Source: Arenibacter antarcticus (GTDB taxonomy: Bacteria > Bacteroidota > Bacteroidia > Flavobacteriales > Flavobacteriaceae). From it: a stretch of DNA of 64,000 nucleotides. The stretch is taken from positions 4,264,001-4,328,000 of the forward strand of contig NZ_CP166679.1 of the NCBI RefSeq assembly GCF_041320605.1, written 5' to 3'. The notes below the pieces were generated by a model, which was not told where the DNA came from, searched no databases, and saw only the letters and a list, made by a program, of their open reading frames with translations. The translations under genes and the position numbers were made by a program. Shown in pieces: positions 48,721 to 57,632 of this stretch (its first letter is position 1; every line of letters begins with the position of its first letter).

Positions 48721-49409
48721 TTATAAATTTGATCAGGGGGTACTTTTCCTATCGCTGTTCATTTTTTAAGGCCTTGGAAAACAATCAACTGAGAGAACAT
48801 AATTTTAGTAAAGCCATTAATATTCTAAAATCAGTACCTAAAAGGAATAAATCCTATACATCCTAACTAGAAAGTGATTTCACAGAATATCTAGAAAAGA
48901 ACGGTCCGTTATTAATGCTGTTCGTACAGTTCGTCAGTGATAACCTTTTGCGCCCTATAGTGGTCTGTAGGCTAAAAATTGAGGATTTGGACCTTACTGA
49001 TAGAAAGATAAACGTAAAGGCCAAAAATAGCCCTGTAAAGATCAAGATTATTCCTGAAATTATGTTGTCCAAGATACGTGACCTATCTAAGATAGATAAG
49101 AACCATTATTTGTTTACCCCCTATGGCGTTGGTGCGGCATGGCATGTTTCTCACAATGACAAACGGAACTATTTTCCAAAAGATTTAAAAAGGTGAAGCC
49201 CCCTAGGGCTAAATATAGCATACGGATTATATAGTTGTAGGCATCCCTTTATTAGCAAATTATATAAGGAAATTATAAAAGCCCCTCCCTTTGATGCCAA
49301 GAGCAAACTAATGCTCATCACTGGCCATACCAGTAGGGATGCATTTGACAAATGTTCACCGAATATGGATGCCGAACTACCCGAAGAATATTCGGATTTA
49401 CTTAAATAA
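48721..49409 (+). pseudogene. Tyrosine recombinase (integrase) pseudogene
   Basis: One frame with two internal stops (TAA at 48864, TGA at 49194) encodes the core of a Bacteroidota tyrosine recombinase. It reads YFSYRCSFFKALENNQLREH, then LLRPIVVCRLKIEDLDL (Arg I), KAKNSPVKIKIIPE, LYSCRHPFISKLY (H/R box), KLMLITGHTSRDAF and DAELPEEYSDLLK. The catalytic Tyr expected in the ALEKYLRD-type segment is Cys here (FDKCSPNM). About 15-20 residues before the H/R box also seem missing. It is clearly dead. Confidence 0.85.
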
Positions 49410-49957
49410 GGGCATCTTCTTAAACTATCAAAATAATTACTACTGCTTTTAAGGTGGACCTTAGTGTGTTTTTTAATATTGGTCAACATATAATGGTCGC
49501 GTTCCGGTCTTATGCTCTTTCCATAACATTATAAAAAAATCAACTCAATACTATTCGGGTGATACGAACATTATCAGAATAATCACCTATAGACATACAA
49601 CGGATATTGCTGTATTTCAACGATTTAGAGAATTGCAAAACAAATATTTGTTACCTTAGAAGGTTAATAGCAAATGCTAGGTTGTAGTAATCCCCCTCCT
49701 TACGCCACTGAAAATAATATTGTATTAATAGGAATTATTTGATAGCTAAATGGATTTAGGTCTAGTCTAGTTGACTTGTAGTTTGCTAACATAGAACTAT
49801 AGTTACAAGTTAGTGAATTGACACGTTGAAAGCAAGCTGAAAAACCAGCAGCACAAACGGCACATTTGGTTTTGCCGACACACGAGCCATCGCTAAAAAA
49901 ACCAAAAGAGCTGTTTTTTGTCAACGTTCTTGTATTAATGTGACTTGAAATTATTTT
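49410..49957. other. Intergenic with a GC-richer patch before the AAA ATPase gene
   Basis: No gene. The patch around 49840-49910 (AACCAGCAGCACAAACGGCA, GCCGACACACGAGCCATCGC) differs in composition from its surroundings. It resembles the sequence found directly after the ATPase gene (52225-52310). These may be the borders of an acquired gene unit. Confidence 0.4.
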
Positions 49958-52222
49958 ATGATAAAACGAATAAACCATATTAAAAACTTCGGTGTTTTTC
50001 AAAATTATAGAAGAGCCGGAGACATTCAGGATTTCACAAATCTGAATATCATTTATGGCTGGAATTATTCAGGTAAAACAACTATTTCGAGAATTTTTCA
50101 ACATTTTGAAAGAACAGAGAAAAACCCAGATTACAGTTCGGCAGAATTTGAACTTGAAACCCATAGTGGAGATAAATTCACCGAGCAAAAACAGAGTATT
50201 GATGACCGAACAATCAGAACGTTTAATGCAGATTTCATAAAAAATAATCTAAAATGGGATGGTTCAAGTTTTGACCCTATTCAAGTTCTTCTTTTAGGTG
50301 AAGATTCTATTGAGGCAGAAAAGGCAATCATAGAAAAGAGTGTAAGACAAAATAAGTATAGCGAAAAAAAGAAAGAGGTAAGCGCTGTAATTGATAATCT
50401 AAACAATGCCATTTTGGATGGTTTGTCTAATAGAGCAAGTCAAATAAAAACGACATTATATTTAGTATCAGCATATACAAGAGCTCATATAAAGCCACTA
50501 TTTGATCAAATAAAAACGGATTACAAGACTCACTTGCTATCTACCGCAGATGTTGCCAAATTATTACCAGTCGCAACGGCATCAGATATTGATAAACTTC
50601 CTGTACTGACAGAATACAATCCTACTCTTACATTAACTGAAAATATTAAAATAGTGAAAGAACTTGTTAACCAAGTTCCAGAATTGTCAAAAACTATTGA
50701 TTATTTTGTTCAGAATCCAGAAATAGCCAATTGGGTTGAAAAAGGATTACCAATACATGAGGAGAAGTCTTCTTGTGAATTTTGTGGGAATACTATAGAG
50801 CAAGACAGAATCACCGAATTAATAGCTCATTTTTCAGAAGATTTAAAAAATCACAAAACTTTACTCACTGAACTTATTGAGACTTTAAGAAATTCAAAAG
50901 TATCTAACCCAACCTACACCAAAGGAGATTTTTACAAAGATTTATGGACTGAATTTAATACGGCAGATGAGGTATTAAAAAAGAATATAATAAAGGGGTT
51001 TAATAGACAGATTGAAAACCTTATTAAGATAGTTGAAACTAAATTTGATAAGCCTTTTGAAAAAATTGAAAAACTAAAAGATGTAAATGACAACACTTCT
51101 CAATTAGAAGCAGATATAGAGAACTACAACAAAGTCATTATATCAAATACCACACAGACCAATAAATTCGATACAGCGAAAACAGAAGCTATTGAAACTT
51201 TAAAGAAGCATTATACAGCAGAATTTATTGATTCAATTGAAGTGGGAAGGAAAGAAAGTAAAATCTCCCGTTTTAAATTAAGGGTTGAAAATTTTACAAG
51301 ATTGGATGATGCTTTGACATCAGAAATAAATGTTTTAGAAGCGGAAATTAGTCAATCACAAAAAGGGCGAGAAGAAATCAATAAATACATTTCTCAATTT
51401 CTTGGTCGAGATGAAATTAAAGTTGAAGTTATTAAAGAATCGGATAAGGATAGATTTACTTTAAAACGAGAAAACTCAAAGGCAAAAAACCTTAGTGAAG
51501 GGGAAAAGACAGCGATCGCATTTTCCTTTTTCTTGACGAAACTAAAGGAAAATAAAGATTTTGATAAAACAATAGTTTACATAGACGACCCAATTTCCAG
51601 TTTGGATAGTAATCACATTTTTCAAGTGAATGCTATTTTAAAAGGCTTCTTTTTTAGTAATCAAAATAATGATGACGCTTGGAAATTGAAATGCAAACAA
51701 CTTTTTGTATCAACTCATAATTTTGATTTTTTCACTCTTTTGAAAGAATTACCTACTTCAAAAGACTTTCTTCAAAAGTTCTTTTATCAAGTTCGTAGAA
51801 TCAATAAAAGTGAATCAGTACTTGAAAAGCTACCAAAATCACTGCAACAATATTCTTCTGAATATCATTTCTTATTTGAAGAGCTCTATAACTTTAATAA
51901 AAGTGCTGATAAAGGAGAGTATTCAACATTAATGGGTATTCCAAATGCAGTAAGACGATTTGTTGAACTTTATACTTATTCAAGATTACCAGGTAATAGT
52001 TCCTCAACGGTTGACCAACGAGCAGATATACTTTGGGGAGAAGAAAAGTCAAAAAGGATAATGAAGGTATTGCATTATTTTAGCCATGCAAATAATATTG
52101 ATCGAATGATACGAAACAGTGACCTCATTTGTGATATTGAAAATGCAGTCGCTGACCTTATGATAGAATTACAAGATGACGAAAAACACTACGCTGAATT
52201 GAAAAAAGCACTCAAGGCTTGA
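49958..52222 (+). CDS. AAA_13-type ATPase, candidate RloC/PrrC-like anticodon nuclease
   Basis: A 754-residue ABC-type ATPase. Walker A is GWNYSGKT (34-41). A long coiled-coil region is broken at its tip by CEFC (C273, C276), like a zinc hook. The signature is LSEGEK (512-517), Walker B IVYIDDP (D543/D544) and the H-loop H587. The C-terminal NAVRRFVEL gives R666 and E670 with the spacing of the Arg-Glu pair of PrrC-type anticodon nucleases. H706 or H710 could complete the Arg-Glu-His triad. The layout matches RloC, a DNA-damage-responsive tRNA nuclease, but nuclease activity is inference. It stands alone, flanked by cassette-like borders. Confidence 0.75.
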   Translation: MIKRINHIKNFGVFQNYRRAGDIQDFTNLNIIYGWNYSGKTTISRIFQHFERTEKNPDYSSAEFELETHSGDKFTEQKQSIDDRTIRTFNADFIKNNLKWDGSSFDPIQVLLLGEDSIEAEKAIIEKSVRQNKYSEKKKEVSAVIDNLNNAILDGLSNRASQIKTTLYLVSAYTRAHIKPLFDQIKTDYKTHLLSTADVAKLLPVATASDIDKLPVLTEYNPTLTLTENIKIVKELVNQVPELSKTIDYFVQNPEIANWVEKGLPIHEEKSSCEFCGNTIEQDRITELIAHFSEDLKNHKTLLTELIETLRNSKVSNPTYTKGDFYKDLWTEFNTADEVLKKNIIKGFNRQIENLIKIVETKFDKPFEKIEKLKDVNDNTSQLEADIENYNKVIISNTTQTNKFDTAKTEAIETLKKHYTAEFIDSIEVGRKESKISRFKLRVENFTRLDDALTSEINVLEAEISQSQKGREEINKYISQFLGRDEIKVEVIKESDKDRFTLKRENSKAKNLSEGEKTAIAFSFFLTKLKENKDFDKTIVYIDDPISSLDSNHIFQVNAILKGFFFSNQNNDDAWKLKCKQLFVSTHNFDFFTLLKELPTSKDFLQKFFYQVRRINKSESVLEKLPKSLQQYSSEYHFLFEELYNFNKSADKGEYSTLMGIPNAVRRFVELYTYSRLPGNSSSTVDQRADILWGEEKSKRIMKVLHYFSHANNIDRMIRNSDLICDIENAVADLMIELQDDEKHYAELKKALKA

Positions 52223-52360
52223 TGAAAATAACACCAACGCTAAAAGCCATACACATTTGCGCTTAGCACCAGCCACCGCACACTTCCGAACAAGCATTAA
52301 AACTTCGGAAAACCAAGCAGGACGTGGAAAGCCAGCTTACTGAGTATTTCGGTTCGTTTT
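52223..52360. other. Border sequence after the AAA ATPase gene
   Basis: A GC-richer stretch (AACACCAACGCTAAAAGCCA, CGCTTAGCACCAGCCACCGC) resembles the patch in front of the ATPase gene in composition and wording. It may mark the end of an acquired unit. Confidence 0.35.
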
Positions 52361-52591
52361 ATGCCAGTGTAATCGATCGGATTTGTACCAGGTATATCGG
52401 TTTAAATTGTGCCATTTCTGGCTGAGCGTTGAACTTATAACGGTTCGTTATGTGCCAGTGTTATTGGTCGGGTTTGTGCCACTGATATTGGTTCAATCTG
52501 TGCCACTTTTGGTCGAGAACGGTTCCTATAACGTTTCGTTTTGTGCCACTGGCTTTAGATCGATGAGCCTATAACGTTTCGTTTTATGCCA
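52361..52591 (+). repeat. Array of eight TGTGCCA-type sites, probable orphan IS21-type end
   Basis: The trinucleotide CCA of the motif T(G/A)TGCCA recurs at 52364, 52388, 52412, 52455, 52479, 52503, 52546 and 52589. The spacings are 24, 24, 43, 24, 24, 43 and 43. The long spacers share TATAACG(G/T)TTCGTT. Regular multiple transposase-binding repeats of this kind are known from IS21-family termini. No transposase gene adjoins, so this is probably a solo end, or a protein-binding array of other origin. Confidence 0.6.
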
Positions 52592-53180
52592 CTTTGAAAG
52601 ATTGAGTAACAATTACCTTATCGCTTTAAAACTAGGGATATGGCCAATACACTGAATCCAAAGCCAGACGCAATGAAAAAACACTAAAGCCTCTTAAACA
52701 CCATATCCTAATTCTATTCCCTGACAAGACGGAATAGGCGCATGGTCAGGCAAATCTACCCAACTACCCGCAAAAGGTTTTAAATGAAGCGGTAGCCCGT
52801 TGCTAGAGTACTATAACCTAGAGGAAGGTGGTGATTTAACGGACCTGTTCTTCAAATTTAGGGGTAACTTCAATCTCCCCTAGTACACCCCTATCCCAAA
52901 AAGAGAAGATATACAACGGGCTAGAAAAATAAATCCAATGATTTGGAGATTGATGGAGGAGTTTGGGTTGGGGTGATAATTCGATTCTAAAAGGTGATGT
53001 ATTTCCAATTTACCTAGGACCACATGAATGGTCAATAATAATTGGGTAACAAAAATGAAAATTATATCCTATAATAATATATATATTTAGCCATTGGGCG
53101 AGAACAAACCGTGACCCTTATTTTTTTCAATTACTCCTAATCATTGAGAAATTGCAATATTAATATCTTAAAAAAATCAA
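52592..53180. other. Intergenic, holds copy 2 of the 85-bp tail repeat
   Basis: Apart from 52892-52976 I see no gene. The last 100 bp before 53181 are AT-rich and probably hold the promoter of the phosphodiesterase gene. Confidence 0.4.
52892..52976 (+). repeat. 85-bp repeat encoding a protein tail, copy 2
   Basis: Direct copy of 46077-46162 with conserved frame and stop (KINPM..RLMEEFGL). Confidence 0.55.
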
Positions 53181-53987
53181 ATGAAATCAACAATAATGAA
53201 ATATAACTTTTTCCTAATTGGATTCCTTCTTCTATTTAATCCTATATATGGGCAACTTAAAAAACAGGAAAAGCTAAACAAATACCATCTCATAGCCCAT
53301 CGCGGAGGAGTGGTAGATAACCAAACTGCAGAAAACAGTTTAGCTTCATTGAAAAAAGCTTCAGAAGAAGGTTATTGGATGGTTGAAGTTGACTTGCGTA
53401 TAACACAAGACAGTGTATTGATTATTCATCATGATCCTGATTTTAAAAGATATTATGGCGTAAATAAAAAAGTATCGGAAATGAATTGGGATGAAATCCA
53501 GGAATTAAAAGGTGATTTGGATAATAAAGTTCATTCTTTTGAGGAAGTTCTAAAGTTTTGTCAAGAAAGCAACCTAGAAGTGATGGTTGATAATAAAATT
53601 AAAGGGTTTGATGCCGGTTTATTTGAGAAGGTAGTGGCGTTACTAAATAAATATGAACTTTCAGAACACGCCATGATGATCGGAACAAGTGAATCTACCC
53701 CGTTCTTCACTGGGAAAGTGAAATTAAGTTGTACACGTCAACAGCTTGAAGACAATATGTTAAAGCCTGGATTTAACCCTAATGACTATTATTTGTTTTC
53801 TAAAAATATATCCAAAGAAGATGAAGAATGGACTAGAAAGCATGGCATAATGGCGGTTGGAGCAATCAATGCCTGGGCATTTAAAGGTGACATTATTAAA
53901 GAAGCGCAGAAGGCAGTAAATAAATTAAAAGAAGCAGGTGTGAGCTACTATCAAATTGATTCGGTTTTTGGTTTTCTGTTTAAGTAG
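53181..53987 (+). CDS. Secreted glycerophosphodiester phosphodiesterase
   Basis: The 268-residue protein has an N-terminal signal (YNFFLIGFLLLFNPIYGQ) and the GDPD TIM barrel. It shows IAHRGG (catalytic His), ENSLASLKKA, MVEVDLRITQD (metal Glu/Asp) and HHDPDF (second catalytic His). It hydrolyses glycerophosphodiesters to glycerol-3-phosphate and alcohol, probably in the periplasm. The related GDPD-like phosphodiesterases with other substrates cannot be excluded. It is monocistronic. Confidence 0.9.
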   Translation: MKSTIMKYNFFLIGFLLLFNPIYGQLKKQEKLNKYHLIAHRGGVVDNQTAENSLASLKKASEEGYWMVEVDLRITQDSVLIIHHDPDFKRYYGVNKKVSEMNWDEIQELKGDLDNKVHSFEEVLKFCQESNLEVMVDNKIKGFDAGLFEKVVALLNKYELSEHAMMIGTSESTPFFTGKVKLSCTRQQLEDNMLKPGFNPNDYYLFSKNISKEDEEWTRKHGIMAVGAINAWAFKGDIIKEAQKAVNKLKEAGVSYYQIDSVFGFLFK

Positions 53988-54307
53988 AACTTATAAGATC
54001 CCTTACTACTATTTTATAAGTAAAAAAATGCTATTAATGCAGTTTTGGTAAACCTTAGCGTTTTCTTTGGATCTATGAGACATGCTCTTGATAGTATCAA
54101 TGGCCACCAAAGTTAGGGGTAGTAGTCCTCAAGTTACTTGTTACTGGACAAGTTTGAATCCCTATACTGACTATTACACTCATAATCAACATTATAAGAT
54201 ATTCCTTTAATATGAATCCATTTAAGTTTCAAAAAACATTAAAAAAACAGATTATTGGACGATTTTTTTTCTAATCTTTAACAAAAAAAAGAATACATAA
54301 CATAAAT
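53988..54307. other. Intergenic, no gene recognised
   Basis: 320 bp between the phosphodiesterase and the kinase. AT-rich toward the kinase start. No clear terminator or repeat. Confidence 0.4.
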
Positions 54308-55717
54308 ATGATCCTAGATTACCCTTCGATATTATTTTTTTTAGCCATTAATAATTTTTTTATTATGGCATTGTTCATCTATCAGTATTTTTTTCATCAC
54401 AAACAATGGTGTTTGCTGTTAGTTGCCCTAGGTATTCTGTTTCAAACAATTGCCATTGTTGTGTATGCCAATAGAGATATTTTACCTCCTTTGCATGCTT
54501 TTCGCATTAATAGTTTCCTTTTGATTTCTAGTTTTGCATTGACATCGTTTGGCCTCATTTCTTTTGATGGTAAAATCCGTAAAAACCTATTATGGATATT
54601 CATTATTTTTGTTTTTCTATTTTACTCAGCTATTTTGGTGGAAGAAGAAAACTCCACCACAAATAGTGTTATACGTATACTTTCCTGTTCATTTTTCCTT
54701 GGGATCGGGTCGTTTTATCTATTTGTAAATAAAAATAGATATAAGTTTTCGATTATTATAGGTACTGTACTTCTACTCTTTTCGATAGTCCAACTCGTTC
54801 GTGCTTTTAATATATACCAAATAGGTGAGCCCTATGTTTTCCTCAATAGTTCTACGTTCAATAATTGGTTTCTAATAATTTCTATCCTTGTAATTAGTGT
54901 TGTCACCATAGGTTTCATAATGCTTTTAAAGGAAATAGATCAAAAAATAATACATAGAAAAAATATAATAATTCAACGGGATAAACGTAAACTTGAAGCG
55001 TTGAACGAAACACAAAACAAGTTGTTTTCAATTATTGCACACGATTTAAGAAGTCCATTCAATAACATCCTAAGCCTTTCTGAACTATTCTTCCATAATG
55101 AAAGTGATACCGACGATTCTGAATCTAAAGAATATGTTGACTTAATTAATACAACCGCTAAAAATACACTCGGTTTACTTGACAACTTATTAAATTGGGC
55201 GAAATCACAAACCGGAGAACTTAGTTTCAACCCGAAAAAAATTAAGCTATCTGAAGTAATAAGTGAAATAATAGAACTTAAAATGTCACTTGCAAAAGCT
55301 AAAAACATTTCTTTGCAGTATTCCCCAGCGGATGATATTGAACTAAATACTGATGAAAATATATTAGGAACTGTTTTGCGAAATTTAATTTCGAATGCAA
55401 TAAAATTCACAAACTCTGGTGGACATATAAATGTGGTAGCTACTACCAATCAACACCAAGTTGAAATTTCAATTTCCGACAATGGCGTTGGTATGAAGGA
55501 GGAAACAATTCATAAAATTTTCAACTTATCCTCTAATGTAACATTACCAGGTACTGCGAACGAAAGGGGTTCTGGTTTAGGTTTGGTTATTTGTAAGGAG
55601 TTTGTGAAAAAACTTAACGGACATCTTTGGGTAGAAAGTGAAGAAGGAAAAGGAAGTAATTTCAAATTTACCTTGCCTTTAAACGTTTCAAAACGAAAAT
55701 TAGTAAAAGTTGCATAA
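54308..55717 (+). CDS. Membrane sensor histidine kinase
   Basis: A 469-residue protein. The N-terminal half has about seven hydrophobic segments (between residues 5 and 207), like a multi-span sensor. A coiled linker leads to HisKA with H245 (SIIAHDLRSPF). HATPase_c follows with NLISNAIKF (N box), DNGVGM (G1) and RGSGLGLVICKEF (G2). No PAS or receiver domain and no response regulator gene is adjacent, so the partner is unknown. The signal sensed is also unknown. Confidence 0.93.
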   Translation: MILDYPSILFFLAINNFFIMALFIYQYFFHHKQWCLLLVALGILFQTIAIVVYANRDILPPLHAFRINSFLLISSFALTSFGLISFDGKIRKNLLWIFIIFVFLFYSAILVEEENSTTNSVIRILSCSFFLGIGSFYLFVNKNRYKFSIIIGTVLLLFSIVQLVRAFNIYQIGEPYVFLNSSTFNNWFLIISILVISVVTIGFIMLLKEIDQKIIHRKNIIIQRDKRKLEALNETQNKLFSIIAHDLRSPFNNILSLSELFFHNESDTDDSESKEYVDLINTTAKNTLGLLDNLLNWAKSQTGELSFNPKKIKLSEVISEIIELKMSLAKAKNISLQYSPADDIELNTDENILGTVLRNLISNAIKFTNSGGHINVVATTNQHQVEISISDNGVGMKEETIHKIFNLSSNVTLPGTANERGSGLGLVICKEFVKKLNGHLWVESEEGKGSNFKFTLPLNVSKRKLVKVA

Positions 55718-55745
55718 CAAAGGGTCTCATGAAAACGCTAGCCCT

Positions 55746-55763
55746 TCCCGATAATTATCGGGA
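55746..55763. repeat. Perfect 18-bp palindrome
   Basis: TCCCGATAATTATCGGGA lies 29 bp after the kinase stop. It could form a hairpin that ends or stabilises the transcript, but no T-tract follows directly. Confidence 0.55.
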
Positions 55764-55933
55764 CTTCAATAGTTATTATTCTTGTTTTTATAAGTCTAAG
55801 ATGTTGGTTTTGGTGTGTTGGCAACCTTTTTTAGCATTTGCTCCATTCCCTAATTAAGATGAGTGGAAATAGTGAAATTTATTCTTCAAAGGTTTACAAC
55901 AATTTGGCATAACACAACAAATAGTCATGATCC

Positions 55934-55964
55934 AAAAAAACTAGCGCCCTGTTGTTGACAGGGC
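55934..55964 (-). terminator. Terminator of the second PUL operon
   Basis: On the minus strand GCCCTGT-CAACA-ACAGGGC forms a 7-bp GC-rich stem followed within 5 bases by a T-tract (A7 at 55934-55940 on the plus strand). It lies 78 bp after the LamG gene stop. Confidence 0.75.
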
Positions 55965-56041
55965 ACTAGATTCCTACTAATAAACTAACTAACTCAAATT
56001 TAATTTAAATGATTGAATAACATTTGTAAACTGGTTCAGTT

Positions 56042-57598
56042 TTAATCAATAAACAAATTATTGATTTCGGCTAGGGTCAACACCTTATTATAAATTCTTA
56101 AATCATCCATAAGCCCAGTCATGGCCGCCCTTCTAACATCACTAGCGTTATAGCCACCCGTGCCGTCTTCCCAAATGGTTATTGGGTAATCATTTGTCAC
56201 ATCATATAATGGTCCAGGAAGGGTATTCAAATTAAAGGAAGAAGCTATAGTAGAATTAGAAAACTCTACGCCATCTAGATACATGGATAATTTTCCGTTT
56301 GTCCTATCGAAGACCATAGTAACCATATGCCAAATATCATCAGCCAATGCAGGAGCCTGTGGATTCATGGCAGCCGCTCTCCAGTCCATTCTATTATCAT
56401 TTTTGGGATCATCTGCTATAACTGCAATCCAACCATGATCTGTACCATTTCCAGGGGCATATTCATGACCATCATCTGTACACAACAACCATCCAGGGTT
56501 TCCACCACTGGCCCAACTCTTATTCCCAATTATAACAGGATCGGAATCAGTACCTGCAAGCTTTACCCAAAGGTTTACACTAAAATCATCCGTTGTGGAA
56601 ACGGACCTTAACAATGGGTGTACCGGTAATTGGGCGTATGAACCAGCATTAAATCGGGCCACTTGCCCCCTAGTCGCGTCGTTTTCAAAGGTAACTTCAG
56701 AACTTGCCGTTGGCCCTAAAACGGCGTCAAATTTATTGCCACTGATATCGGAAAGATCCGTGTCAAAAGGAAGGTGCACTACCAATTCAGAGGCACTTCC
56801 GTTTAGTGTTGTGAAATTGAAAGAGGTATTATCAGCTATACCAACAAATGGATTCCCGGACAAATCGCTAATAACACCAGATTCAAACTTTACATAGTAA
56901 TTTTTACCGAAGCCAAGCGGAGTTGGATAGGAGATTTTTATGACCTTTCCATTGACCGATATTGCTGGTCCTTCAGCATCTATGGTGTGAACTACGTCAT
57001 GGGTATCTCCATCATAGACTAAAAAATTACCGGTTACGGTCTTAACATCTTCATTGAATGTAAGTTCCATTGCAAATATCCTTGCTTCGGTATCATCATC
57101 CATTGGGGTTAAAGATACAAGCTCCGGAGCATCCAAGTCTCCTGGGTTACCTCCAGAGATGAAGGTCCATTTCTCATTATCTGGCATTCCAAAATATTTA
57201 TTACCAGCCTTGTCTACAACAAAGCCCTTATCAAGAACAACCTGATAATTTCTTCCTGATAAAAAATCCCGTGGATTAATAGTCATTACCCTATTCACAT
57301 TATTCAAGGTTACATTAGGATCATTAACATCTATTACCTGTTTGCCAGATTCATCATTAGTGGTAATGGTAATTTTACCTTGTCCTTTAAAAACAATATC
57401 GTCGAAGGTAATAACAAGATTACTACTAAGGGAAACACCATCAACACCAGATACGGGATTATAACTAATTACATAAGGATTAACAATATCCATTTCATCT
57501 TCCTGCAAATTATCGTCACAAGAAAATAGAAGTGTGAATACAGTTAAAAGCACAATTACAAAGGAGGTATAACTAGGTTTAATTTCTATTTTTTTCAT
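56042..57598 (-). CDS. LamG/Ig-like surface lipoprotein of the second SusC/SusD locus
   Basis: A protein of 518 residues from the ATG at 57598, chosen because the next residues form a lipoprotein signal (VIVLLTVFTLLFSC). The ATG at 57682 would lie inside susD. Two bacterial Ig-like/SbsA-type domains (about 40-150 and 160-265) precede a LamG/concanavalin-like domain (about 275-518: LPFDTDLSDISGNKFDAVLG, FSVNLWVKLAG, LMDDLRIYNKVLTLAEIN). By position it plays the role of a SusE/F-type surface glycan-binding protein. No catalytic motif is seen. It lies 35 bp after susD. Confidence 0.88.
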   Translation of the reverse strand: MKKIEIKPSYTSFVIVLLTVFTLLFSCDDNLQEDEMDIVNPYVISYNPVSGVDGVSLSSNLVITFDDIVFKGQGKITITTNDESGKQVIDVNDPNVTLNNVNRVMTINPRDFLSGRNYQVVLDKGFVVDKAGNKYFGMPDNEKWTFISGGNPGDLDAPELVSLTPMDDDTEARIFAMELTFNEDVKTVTGNFLVYDGDTHDVVHTIDAEGPAISVNGKVIKISYPTPLGFGKNYYVKFESGVISDLSGNPFVGIADNTSFNFTTLNGSASELVVHLPFDTDLSDISGNKFDAVLGPTASSEVTFENDATRGQVARFNAGSYAQLPVHPLLRSVSTTDDFSVNLWVKLAGTDSDPVIIGNKSWASGGNPGWLLCTDDGHEYAPGNGTDHGWIAVIADDPKNDNRMDWRAAAMNPQAPALADDIWHMVTMVFDRTNGKLSMYLDGVEFSNSTIASSFNLNTLPGPLYDVTNDYPITIWEDGTGGYNASDVRRAAMTGLMDDLRIYNKVLTLAEINNLFID

Positions 57599-57632
57599 AG
57601 TATATGTTTTAAAATTTTTAATAATATCTAAA

